A stretch of DNA of 33,546 nucleotides from Schoenoplectus triqueter (lineage: Eukaryota; Streptophyta; Magnoliopsida; Poales; Cyperaceae). Each line of letters opens with the position of its first letter. Position 1 is the first letter of the stretch. A program made the translations under genes and the position numbers. The stretch spans positions 1 to 33,546 of the forward strand of contig CAXKVV010000165.1 in the NCBI GenBank assembly GCA_964058805.1, given 5' to 3'. Shown piece after piece: positions 1-10,186 of this stretch. The notes beneath the pieces were generated by a model that saw only the letters and a program-made list of their open reading frames with translations, made no database searches and was not told the DNA's origin.

Positions 1-70
1 TACTATTTTTTTAGAGATATGCTGGGTGTTTTATGTGTAGTTAGTGATCAAATTTGCTACATACTAAAAG

Positions 71-360
71 ATATAGTTAAATCATCTTTAAATCTTAATT
101 TACGGGTCTTAATAAATTCTTCATATTAAAATCTTATAGGATAAAAAAAATCTGTTTGAAATTTTATAAGTATTAGTTTTGAAGTTTTAAAAATAATATG
201 AGAAATTTGTATTATTTTTCTATTATAATCGAGCAATTTTATAAAATAAAAAACAAATATTTAGAAAATTTCAAACATAATTTTTTATCCTACAACATTT
301 TAATATGAAACTTTTATTGAAATTTATAAATCAAGATTTAAAAATAATTTAATTATATTA
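71..360. mobile_element. AT-rich foldback MITE-like element
   Basis: The two halves are inverted copies of each other over roughly 85 bases: about 71-165 pairs with about 265-358. Shared landmarks are the TTTAAATCTT block, TCATATTAAAAT, TAGGATAAAAAA and GTTTGAAATTTT, present forward on the left and reverse-complemented on the right. The arms have scattered mismatches, so the element is not young. No clear target-site duplication was found, so the superfamily is open. There is no coding potential. Confidence 0.6.
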
Positions 361-390
361 TTTAATTCATAACAAATTGGGTCACTCACT

Positions 391-492
391 ATGTAACATA
401 CATTCACAGTTCAAGCGGATGAAAGTCAGTGATCATGCATATATATATTGAAATCTCTGAATTTATATGTAACATACATTCACAGTTCAAGC
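391..492. repeat. Direct duplication of a 26-nt segment
   Basis: A 26-base segment beginning ATGTAACATACATTCACAG occurs at 391-416 and again, without mismatch, at 467-492, an offset of 76 bases. The sequence between is AT-rich with a short (AT)n run. It looks like a local duplication; no terminal repeats suggest a transposon. Confidence 0.8.
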
Positions 493-497
493 AGAAT

Positions 498-1178
498 ACA
501 TGTTTAAGTTGAAAGGAGCATCTAATATGCAGGAGAAGATGCAAAATTTTGATCAGGTGGATAGTAGTAAAATTATAAAAACTTAGTGGATTAAAACCCA
601 TTAGCTAATAAAGCACTAAATAAAAAAAATCAACAATTCAATGTGTATTTTTTTTTGACAAAAATTAATATACATTTTTACTTAATATTAGAGGGATAGA
701 AAAATTAAATCCGATAGAATCAGCAACAGCTTGACTAAAAATATTTTTTCAAAATGCAGGATCAGCTGAGCCTTACCATCCGCCCCTAATCGAAAGTATG
801 CACAAAAAAATCAGAGTGGAACTGGAAATAATTAATCCTCGTGTCTGGCGCGGGTTGGGTTGTGTCCGGAAAGTTGGTAGCCCCACTGCTCCGAATTCAT
901 GTCATCTGTCGCGTTGCACGGTGCAATGTGACTTGAAGACCGTTTAATTATGTAAAGATTCGTGTTTCATCCATCTCATAGTGACCTTTTGTGAATCTAA
1001 GTATCTAACGATGTGTGCACGAGCTGCTCTTATACCGCGCAGCAAACTATATGGATACCCACTGCCCCCACAAAAACCACGCAGTTCCTGTTTCTGTTCC
1101 TGTTCCTCCCTTGATAGGTGAGATTTGCACTGGATATTCTTTACCCTGCTCAGTACATTAAAGAAAATCATTTTGTTG
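498..1178. other. Intergenic stretch with a less AT-rich patch
   Basis: No gene is recognised. About 840-1120 has clearly higher GC than its surroundings and holds a 75-codon minus-strand open frame (944-1171) that matches nothing I know. It could be a remnant of coding or promoter sequence, but no splice structure supports a gene. Confidence 0.4.
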
Positions 1179-1523
1179 GATGTGTTTGAATGGTGAAATG
1201 ATTAGTATAAAAATAATATTATTTGGATTAGTTGAGAATAGTGTGAGTTTAGTGATATCTCGAGAAATATGAGAAGAATATTAATTTTTATTATTTCGGG
1301 TTAGTAAAATATTTATTGAATACTACTCTATACTAATATAAAAGAAAAAAATATTCTTTTATTATTTTTACTACTCTCATGAATGCTAATTCACTAACCC
1401 AACCGTTTTATATGAGTTAGTGAATTAGCACTATTATATTGTTATTCTCAATTTTAATTTTGTATTTAAATAGTTGTTAATCTGAGAACAATATTATTGT
1501 TTCCAAAACGTCCAAACACACAC
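1179..1523. mobile_element. Possible MITE with GTGTTTGGA-type ends
   Basis: The left end reads GATGTGTTTGAATGG; the right end reverse-complemented reads GTGTGTTTGGACG, giving a short imperfect terminal inverted repeat of about 10 bases around TGTGTTTG. The interior is AT-rich and holds a perfect 15-bp inverted repeat (1384-1398 with 1416-1430). No convincing target duplication was found, so the boundaries are approximate. Confidence 0.4.
1384..1430. repeat. Perfect 15-bp inverted repeat, 17-nt loop
   Basis: TGCTAATTCACTAAC at 1384-1398 is the exact reverse complement of GTTAGTGAATTAGCA at 1416-1430. The hairpin lies inside the possible MITE at 1179-1523 and may be its central foldback. Confidence 0.85.
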
Positions 1524-1950
1524 TTTATAAGTTGTGTCCGGTACACACTAGGCTTCGAAGTCGGCGTATCAGAATATGCGAGAGTGAAATCAGCGAAAAG
1601 TTTTCTACGAAATTAAATTAATAAATGTAGGGAGTCTAATATATTATCTTTATTTTTTTATTATCTAACTTCATTTTTAGTGGAGTGAAATTGTGAAATT
1701 ACCGAGTTACTAAAATTTTGGTAGAAGTAATGTAATTTAAGGACGTGATTCTTATTTTTTCGATTAAAAAAATTTGGTAGAAATATCAAGACCTTAAATT
1801 GCGCCCGACTCAAATATTCTCCTGTATTTTTTTTAACTAAACAGATTTTTTTTTATGTTTTTAAATAGTTGCAAACAAATCCTTTCCCATAGAAAAATTT
1901 AAACATAACCCTGCTTTTATTGAAAATTGTATATATACAAACGTTTTTTT

Positions 1951-2084
1951 CCTTTTTTTCCCCAGAACATTAAAACAATCAACTAGACAATTAAAAATTA
2001 GCAGAACATGTTTGCTGTCACTGTTCGTTTATTAGCGCAAAGAGTCTGATCCTTTTTTCCCAAGAACATTAAAACAATCAACTA
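1951..2084. repeat. Direct duplication, about 34 nt, 100 nt apart
   Basis: A T-rich run followed by AGAACATTAAAACAATCAAC occurs at 1951-1985 and again at 2051-2084, differing by about one substitution and a one-base length change. The sequence between is AT-rich without recognisable genes. Confidence 0.8.
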
Positions 2085-3282
2085 TCATCTTCGCGTGTGA
2101 TTTTCATTTTTTTAGGATTTACATGAAATTGAGTTTGGCAACTTTTAAGCAACACAATATGATGACTAAGTCAATATGATGCGATGACTATAATAATAAT
2201 AAAAATCATTCGCAATGGAAGAGCTAATAGTATTGACTTTTGCTAATTAAATGCACACCAGAATTTATTATACAAATATGATTAAGTTTTTAAGTTTTTC
2301 AGTTATGTAACTTCATCATTCTTGTATATCATTAATTTTGTTTCAATTTTTTTATCTACTGAAATTCAATAGTTCATATATAATTTTTCTCTCTCGTCAT
2401 TTAAAATAGATATACTTGAGATGAAATTTAACTCTTAAAATGATCTAACTTTTTAATATTATTTTTTAAAATTATCAAATTTAATTATATTACTATTATA
2501 CACATCTTTAGTATTTAAAAAATGATTCAAATTTTTTTAATGTGAAATTTTTATAGAATATGTTTAAAATATTTATATTTCTAATTAGTTATTCAAGAAA
2601 TATTTTATCGGGGGGAAAGGTAAGTTACAACTCTAATATTAATAGCAATGATTACGAGAAATACCAAAAGAGTTCGTAAAAATAACAATAATTTCTCGTT
2701 ATATAATTTTGTCTCCTCACTTTGAACGATACAAAAGAAGGACGCATTTCTCAAAGAAAATTTGTCAATTGTGCTGAATGGGGTTAACTCCACACTATGT
2801 TCAGGTAAGAATTTATTGGATTCGCATCTGCTGCTATATTTGTGATGGCAGGATTTTATTATGGGACAATCACAACGGTCTGAAATAATTATAACGGTTC
2901 AGATTTAATTAATAAGAGTTTATTTTTATTTTTTATTTAATGGATTTTATTTATTATAAACACAATGACATAGTTCTGCTATTACAACTACGGCAACAGA
3001 TTTGAATTTAAGAGTTCATATATATATGCATGATCCACCTCTCTTTTTATATTATGGTGGTGTGTGTATGCGTCAAAAAGCATTGTATTAATATATTAAC
3101 CAAGACATGTTATTATCCGAACATGTTCAATACGATATGATATATCACCATTTGATTAATACCCATGATCACTGATATTATGTATAGAGTTGACGCATTA
3201 AAGAGGCTCAAAACGCAATGATGAATTGATGAGTGCATTTAGAAAGGAACGACAAAGAACTCATGTATAGCTAGAAATATAA
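2085..3282. other. AT-rich intergenic, no gene seen
   Basis: Only short open frames unlike any known protein are present. I see no terminal repeats, RNA gene or promoter architecture that I can support. Confidence 0.5.
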
Positions 3283-3978
3283 TTTAGGGTATATACCCTC
3301 AATATATTTTAATTTGGATATTGACCCCTTCAAACTTAAAAATTGAATATTTATCCCTTAAAATGTTCAAATCTTGGATATTTATCCATAATTATTATTA
3401 TCCTCATAGAAATTAAATTATAATTAATTAAAATTATGATAAAATAAAAATATCATTCCTTTTATTCCCGCTATTTACTTAAATCTACAATAGTCTCTTT
3501 AAATAGTTGTCCTTTATTTTCTCATAAATTTCATGAGCTTGAAAATGGATAATTAGAAACCTTCGACACAATCATTAATCTTCCTGAAAGACTGATCGAG
3601 CTCCAGCAACTTTCCGAAGACACAAGTGATTGGATCTTCTAGATCTTGACTGTGAAGAAAAATGTATATGTTTGTTGAGAGTTTCAGATTTGAGAGTTTG
3701 AGGAAATTAAAGTTTAAAATTCGTACTATTCACTTGATCAAATGGTAAAAATAAATTAATACTTCTCAATTTACTAGCTTTCAGTGAAATGTTGACTGAT
3801 TGAGGTATATTTTGTCATTTTATAAATTTAACTAATTATTAATTTATTTTTTACGAGTATAATAGTAATTTTGGGTAAATATACAAGATTTTGATATTTT
3901 GAAAGATAAATATTTAGTTTTTAAGTTTTAAGGGGTAAATATCTAAATTAAAATATGTTGAGAGGTATATACTCAATT
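3283..3978. mobile_element. Long-TIR DNA element (~0.7 kb)
   Basis: About 100 bases at each end are inverted copies. The left arm (about 3283-3390) carries GTATATACC, ATATTTTAATTT, GACCCCTT, AACTTAAAAA and AATCTTGGATATTTA. The right arm (about 3870-3978) carries their reverse complements with scattered mismatches. Long inverted repeats of this sort are common in Mutator-like and related non-autonomous plant elements, but no exact target duplication was found. The middle (about 3540-3730) is less AT-rich than the arms and might be captured host sequence; no protein was recognised. Confidence 0.6.
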
Positions 3979-5270
3979 ATATCTATAATTTATTAATGTT
4001 TTTATGGTGGAGTCTTTCATGGGTTTTTCCAATTCAGTTCAAGAGCAGTGGGGGATGACAAAATTTTATGTAAAGTTTAGCAAAGAAAAGCGTTAAATGG
4101 TGATCTATCCAATCTGCAACCCACTAGAGCTTTTATGTGACAGCTTTTTGTCTACCAGTAAAATGGAGAGAAAGACATGGATAAAATTGGTTCGTTGATT
4201 CAAATTTTCTTTATTTTATGATTTTATCCCCTAAGAATAAAGGAAGAACCAGTAGAATTTGTTTCCCCGGATAGAAGGGAACGAAAATGAAGCAGACAGA
4301 GTCAGATCACAGAACTAAATTAAGGAGTAATTTCGATGATTTGCCAATGAAATGTGTTTATCTGCAAATTTTCAAAGAAATAAGTTCAGTTCGATATCAA
4401 GAAAATAATCATTTGATCAACAATGTACCATTCAATATATGTGAAAAGGTAAATATCATTTACAAAGAGCCGCTTATTAGTAAACAACTAAACATAAATC
4501 CATTCTAATATTCTATACATAAGTTTTGCGAATTTCTATACATAAGTTCCGGGCAGTAGGCCATCCGGCCCACGGTCAGCGGCAGATCTGGGCACTTAGA
4601 CACATGCTATATTTTTAGGATAATTATTAGGAATATTATTATCATTCCAGCCTTTTATCCTCATTGAAATTTCCATTTTAAACATTCAATTAACTTTTTA
4701 TATGTTTCTGACTTTCCATTTTTATAACTGCATAGCACATGAATAATTAAAAAAAAATTGAAATTGAAATGACGCATCTTGAAGAAAATTAGAGAGAGTT
4801 AGTATTTGATAAAAACTATCAAATTTACTTATATCTATTATATTGTACTATTTATATCAAGTGTTGTGATTATTTATTTGTATAAATGGTGGAATTTAAC
4901 CACCAAAGCCGGTTGATGTATATAGCAAAAATTAATAGATATAAATAAAATTGATAGTTGATGCCAATAGATATAACAATTATCAAAAACGTAGATATAA
5001 ATAATATGGATATCAAATAATAATATTTTAAGTTATTAGAATTTTAGTAACTGACACAGTAAATATAAATAGGGACAACTAAAGATATACATAATGTTAG
5101 AATGAAAATCAATTGATGGCGCGCTGATTTTTTGTGTCAAATTTATTATTGATGTAAATAATCTAAACATTTATGGTCAATTAATATAAACTAACGGTTT
5201 ATTATAAATTAATCGACCAGTTGCCTAGAAACAGAAAAAAAAATAGTGAATCTAATTGATGTCGCTGAGA
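3979..5270. other. AT-rich intergenic with minor repeats
   Basis: A short duplication, CTATACATAAGTT, occurs twice around 4515-4550. The phrase GATATAAAT recurs several times at 4900-5070. An open frame at 4287-4508 (73 codons) is not recognisable. No gene is supported. Confidence 0.4.
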
Positions 5271-7784
5271 TTGCATGTTATGGTCACAAAAAAAAGTGAT
5301 TTTTTTTGTGCCAAATGATTGCAGTTACGGTCAACTCGCGAAGATTCAAAATTTTTATTTGTCTCTGCGATTATGGTCAAATCTCGAAAGACTTTTGGCG
5401 TTTCAACTACTAAATTCGCGAGTGTCAAAGTTTGAGAATATTTATGGAGATAAATGTTTGGAGATTATTATCAGCCTCCTAATTATTATTATCTCTGAAG
5501 TTTTGTCCTCAAAATCTGTCCCCAGTGAAAAATTTTCATTTATATATTGCCTTTGACCTTTCACTCTTTGTGTTTTTGGCGCACATAATTAGAAAGTGAT
5601 CCAGGATTGATAATTCAAAATTTTTTGAAAACTAATTTGCGTCTCTCAGAATGAACGCTATCTCTTCAATCTCCATCCACTTATATTTGTTCTTCTCTTC
5701 TTCACTCCCAGTTTTATTTCTTCTTCCATTCTCTGTGGGACTTTACGTCTCTTTCACACACAATTATGAATCATCTAACACCAACAATCCAGTCCTTCTT
5801 GATATTGAGGGGGAGAGAATGATGCTCATGACAGAAATGCTTGGAAAGATTCTAGCGGATCTTTAGATTCTCCCATATTAATTCGTAGAATGGGACAAAA
5901 AAATATCGCTCTAGAAAGAATATAGGTACGTTAAACGAACTTTAATTCATATTACGATTAAGGAGATAATATTTGAGAAAAAAATACTAACATGTACTCT
6001 TCACTGGTGCTCATAATAATAATATTGGCACTTTCAAACAAGTACCCATAAGCCTGATATCGAGACCTTCAAACAAGTACTGGTATGCCATGAAATCATT
6101 GTGCTATGTTGTAGATTTTGTTTTGAGATATAAAGACTTTGTTTGTTTTTGTTTTTGGAGCAAAAGGGTTTGTTTTTAGATTTGAACATCCTATGTGCGT
6201 GAACTTGATAATATATTGCCGAGATCAAACAGTGTACTGATAAAAAGTACATTGTTATTTCTAGATCTGACATTATTCATCAAATAATATACTGATAAAA
6301 TAAAATTTCAGATATGACATTCGTGGGTTCAATGCTGTGAGCAAACATATTGATGAGATCAAAAAGCAATTATCTCATATTGGATCACATTAATCACCAA
6401 CAGATCATATGCCTTTAACTGTTTGCATTTGCAATCTTATTCCATTCAGTTATGTGTTTTGAAAATAAAATTTGTTACCGATTGTATAACCAGTTAGTTG
6501 AAAAAATATTTTTTTTGACAATTAGAAACATGAATTATCACCGATATAAATAGTTGTAATTTTAGAACTCTAAAAATAAGCAAATTTTCATCTAATATTT
6601 TAGTATAAATAAAATGATAGTTTTGCATAAATATTTCAAAAAAATATATACATAAAGAACTTTCAGCTATATAGATAGCTGCAAATATAGAAGCACATCA
6701 TAAATTGTTACATGAATTTTGATAACAAATATATAACATGCAGATAATTAATGTATTAATAAGTATATACAATAGCTAAAACGTTGAGGTAGCACTCTAA
6801 CAGAGGCCCTAAATGCATGTAAAATAATTTGAAAGTAATAACTATTAATGATTACTTAATCAAATATAAATAAATATGGAATCACTATAAATAGTTATGT
6901 ACAATTCAAATTCGTTTTAATATATATTAGTACTTATTATTTATGAATTAATGAAATTTGCAAGTTTTTTTTGCAGTGATGCGTCATATTTGTTGTAGAC
7001 TATTTTTTCTTGCTTAGCTTTCAAATGTACTGATGATATGTAAATTGCTTCATTTTTCATGTAAGTGGTGTTTTCCCTTCTCTTCCTTATCTTTCTGCCT
7101 GTTAATTGAAATAGGTAGTTACATATACTGGTATATTGGACGGGTTGGTGAGTAACATTTCTAACATGTTTGAATTTTGTTGGTTGGACTTGACAGTTGC
7201 TTCTGATGGTGGGGGTTATGCTTATGAGGGAGGGAGACTAATGATTTTGAATCCAATGAGCCTTCATGTACGACCAATTTTCATCTTACAATTGCATCTT
7301 ATTATGCTTTTTGAGTTGTTATCAGGTCAGAATTTTCAATTTCAGTATTTTCAGTTCAATGGTCGTCTTTTGTATCATTGTAGTAACCACACATGCGATA
7401 CTGATATTTCGGGTGGCTCTGGGCTGGAAGCATAATTGGAGTGGTTGGCAGGTCCACGTTTCCTATTTATTATATATTTACTTGATTACACTATGTGGTT
7501 AATTTTCTGAATTTTGTAAATGTTTTAATGTATATATTTATTTGGAACAACTATGGTGAATAAAACTTTTATCACAAGACTTTGCGGCGGCCCACACGAG
7601 ATATCCACAGATACAACATATCTCATTTCAATAATCCGCACTCAATTTAAGAATTTCGTATATAATCTGTAATACATAAGTGCTCCACGATAAATCTAAG
7701 AAGCAATTTTTGAAACTATTTAACTTGAAACTCATTTTCTCATAGGTTTCAGGAAGCAATGGACTGCAGAACCATTTTTTTGTT
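5271..7784. other. Intergenic with orphan open frames
   Basis: Open frames on the + strand at 5275-5556, 5651-5866 and 7136-7435 (with an overlapping one at 7266-7502) do not resemble families I know and show no supporting exon structure. The stretch 5280-5420 repeats short phrases such as TATGGTCA and TCGCGA, as degenerate subterminal repeats of a DNA transposon would, but no ends were found. The rest is AT-rich and unexplained. Confidence 0.35.
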
Positions 7785-8171
7785 GAGAAGGGATGGATTG
7801 ACAATGGGTTATTTTGACAACTTGATAATGATCCTTTAAATAAATATAAAAAAAATTATAAATAAAAAAAGTTTATGAATGTGTTTTTCTACCTTTAGAT
7901 TGATGGTCATTTAAATTTCATGCAATTTCATTATCGTTTGGTAGTCCATCAAAGACCATCAAATTTTCATGTAATTTGTAACAGTTTTAATTTAACGGTC
8001 TTTGATGGACTATCACACGATAATGAAATTGCATGAAATTTGAATGATCATCAATTTAAAGGTAGAATAATACATTTATAATTTTTTTCAATTTTAAGAT
8101 TTTTTTAATATTTATTTAGAGGTTCATTGTGAAGATTGTCAAAATAACTCATTGTTAATGGATCCCTACTC
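7785..8171. mobile_element. Foldback MITE with 9-bp target duplication (Mutator-type)
   Basis: This 387-bp element is almost wholly palindromic. It begins GAGAAGGGATGGATT; the right end reverse-complemented begins GAGTAGGGATCCATT. Matching continues through GTTATTTTGACAA, CTAAATAAATAT, CATGCAATTTCATTATCG and AGTCCATCAAAGACC to a centre near 7985. It is flanked by TTTTTTGTT on both sides (7776-7784 and 8172-8180). A 9-bp duplication with long inverted repeats is the pattern of Mutator-like elements. It has no coding capacity. The poly-T component of the target site slightly weakens the duplication. A degenerate relative lies at 31137-31437. Confidence 0.85.
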
Positions 8172-8512
8172 TTTTTTGTTCTATCCATCAACATGTCTCA
8201 AACTAGTTATGAATAATAACTCATTTTAAGAATAATAAAGTTAGTATCGATAACGATATCAATAATAATATCTGCATAGTAGCCCCCTCCCCCCCTAGTT
8301 CTTTTGTACTTAAAATTGAATATTATATATAGCAAATAACTTCTCAAAGATCATTAATAGTTGTCATTGAGAATATTTGAAGATTGCCAAAATTAAAATT
8401 TTGGGAATTAACTTGTCACAAAAATAAGCCATACATCAAAATTAACAGGGATAGGGAGGCAAAATGTTTTATGTTCCAGGTTAAGCAGGAAAGAATATCA
8501 TTATGTGGCACC

Positions 8513-8931
8513 TAGAGGTGTCAATGGGACAAGTCAGATCGGGTTATTATTATTTTATTATTATTTTAATATGATCTGAACCCGACTTGATTATATTCGG
8601 GTAAAAAAAATCTTAACTCATATCCGACCTGACCCGTGTAATACAATTAAATATTAATTAATTATTTTTATATATATTTTTTAAATAATTAAATATTTAT
8701 TTATAATTAATCTTAATTAGTATATAATTAATGTATATTTAATATATAATTAGTACTAAATCATAAAATTACTTAAAAAATATAATTAATCGGGTCGGGT
8801 TGATCCAAACTCGACCTGATTTGAATAAAAAAAATTATATCCATATCCGATTCATTTATTTTCAAATCATATTGAATCAAATTTAAATTAAGCCGAATTA
8901 AATCGTTAGATCGAATCAACAATAGACCCCT
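8513..8931. mobile_element. Degenerate hAT-like element
   Basis: The left end reads TAGAGGTGTCAATGGG, close to the left end of the intact hAT element at 28586 (TAGAGGTGGCAATCGGG). The interior has AT-rich DNA between GGGTCGGGTT / AACCCGAC-type subterminal repeats on both strands, as that element does. The right end near 8931 is worn and no matching 8-bp target duplication was found, so the boundary is approximate. Confidence 0.4.
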
Positions 8932-8937
8932 TCACCT

Positions 8938-8973
8938 TATCCCACTCCCCACTCCCCACTTCCCACTTCCCAC
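8938..8973. repeat. Five tandem heptamers TYCCCAC
   Basis: Five consecutive 7-base units read ATCCCAC, TCCCCAC, TCCCCAC, TTCCCAC, TTCCCAC. The last eight bases, CTTCCCAC, are the left target duplication of the hAT element that begins at 8974. Confidence 0.85.
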
Positions 8974-9789
8974 TAGAGTATTGAACACGGTCCGGTCCGG
9001 GCCGATCCGGTCCAAACCCGGACGGTCCACGGTCCCGCACGGTCCGATCCAAGGCGGTTCAAATTCGAAAAACCCGAACCCGTCCCACCGTTGGCCCCCG
9101 GGGGCCAGACCCCCACGGGACGGTCCAGTCCGGTCCAAATATTTTTTTTTATAAATTGGAAAAAATTATAATTTATCATATTTTTAATAATAATTTTTAA
9201 CTAATTTGAATTATTATTTTTAATTATTTAAAAATCTAATAGTACTAAAAAATTAAAAAATTGTAAAAAAATAAAATTTCAGAAAATTATAATTTTGAAA
9301 ATACAATGAAATTTTTTTATCAACATGCTTAATTAAAAATGAGGTGAGTTATTATATTTTGATGTTATCTAGAACATATTTTTTTACTACACCAATAATT
9401 ATTGTTATTTTCATTTTATTAAAACTACACATAATAGTTATTATATTTTGATGTTATCTAAAATATTTTTTTTACTACACCATTAATTATTATTATTTTC
9501 ATTTTATTTAAAACTACACATAAAACACTAATTGTTATTTTCATTTTTACACGGTCTGGTCCGGGGGTCCGGTCCGGGACGGTCCGGTCCACGGGTCGGC
9601 ACGGTCCATTTTCGAGTGAAGGGAGGACCGACCCACCGTTGGACCGGACCGTGATAGGGCACGGTTCGGTCCACGGTCCGGCCACGGTCCGGTCCGGTCC
9701 ACGGTCCGGCCACGGTCCGGTCCGGTCCGGTCCACGGTCACGGTCCGGTCCGGGACGGATCGGACCGTCCGGTCCATTTCAATACTCGA
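8974..9789. mobile_element. Non-autonomous hAT element with GGTCC-rich ends
   Basis: The element is 816 bp. Terminal inverted repeats are TAGAGTATTGAA (left) and TCGAGTATTGAA (right, reverse-complemented), flanked by the exact 8-bp duplication CTTCCCAC at 8966-8973 and 9790-9797; 8 bp is the hAT-superfamily size. Both ends (8985-9138 and 9550-9775) are GC-rich arrays of CGGTCC / GGTCCGGTCC, while the core is strongly AT-rich and contains an 89-bp tandem duplication. Open frames over the GGTCC arrays are low-complexity by-products, not genes. The right end lies about 125 bases upstream of the predicted TATA box of the thaumatin-like gene. Confidence 0.88.
9347..9525. repeat. Two tandem copies of an ~89-bp unit
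   Basis: The unit starts AGTTATTATATTTTGATG at 9347 and again at 9436. It continues through GTTATCTA, TTTACTACACCA and AAAACTACACATAA in both copies with a few differences. A partial third piece (ATTGTTATTTTCATTT) follows near 9530. The array lies inside the hAT element at 8974-9789. Confidence 0.8.
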
Positions 9790-9913
9790 CTTCCCACTGA
9801 GCCATTTTACCTTCCAACCAGCATTTGACCGACAAAACTCACAACCTGCTGAGGGCAAAAGGGTATTTTCCGGAGAAATCCGGACTTTGGACTGAAGTGT
9901 GAATGTTTGTCTT

Positions 9914-9922
9914 GATATAAAT
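9914..9922 (+). promoter_or_regulatory. Putative TATA box of the thaumatin-like gene
   Basis: GATATAAAT lies about 210 bases upstream of the chosen start codon. The following 9950-10070 is CT-rich, as many plant 5' leaders are. Transcription would start near 9945-9955. The call rests on sequence and position only. Confidence 0.5.
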
Positions 9923-10069
9923 CTCCCAGCGTGCGCGTCTGAATAAATCAACACTTATCACCCCCGCCTCACTCGCACCCCTCTCCACCCCTTGATCTCT
10001 CTCTTAACTTACGGCGGTAGCTACGCGCCTACGCCCATCCTCTAAGTCTCTCTTTCCACAAGTCAATTC

Positions 10070-10186
10070 GCCACTGTACCATTCTCTTATTGAAATATTG
10101 TCCCAAGATATAGATATTACTGTCAGTCAATGGATTTTGTATTTTCTCCGCCAGCTTCAGTTTGCCACTTTACCATTCTCTTATTG
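10070..10186 (+). repeat. 23-nt duplication shared by 5' leader and signal-peptide exon
   Basis: The 23 bases at 10070-10092 recur at 10164-10186 with one difference (GCCACTGTACC versus GCCACTTTACC, then ATTCTCTTATTG in both). The second copy encodes part of the hydrophobic core of the signal peptide; the first is in the predicted untranslated leader. Confidence 0.85.

Noticed and set aside
5271..5870. Possible small gene or CACTA-type transposon end
   Set aside because: The open frames are not recognisable and no CACTA terminus or 3-bp duplication was found.
7136..7502. Overlapping plus-strand frames, one with a hydrophobic stretch
   Set aside because: There is no signal of conservation, no exon context and two competing frames; chance cannot be excluded.
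8966..9797. Reading 8513-9789 as a third stacked hAT pair on one target site
   Set aside because: The left element at 8513-8931 has no exact octamer copies, and about 40 bases of heptamer repeats separate it from the next element.
8932..9954. Minus-strand open frames of 61-135 codons rich in DRTGPDRG-type repeats
   Set aside because: They are translations of the CGGTCC arrays at the hAT ends; no domain, splice structure or codon signal supports a protein.
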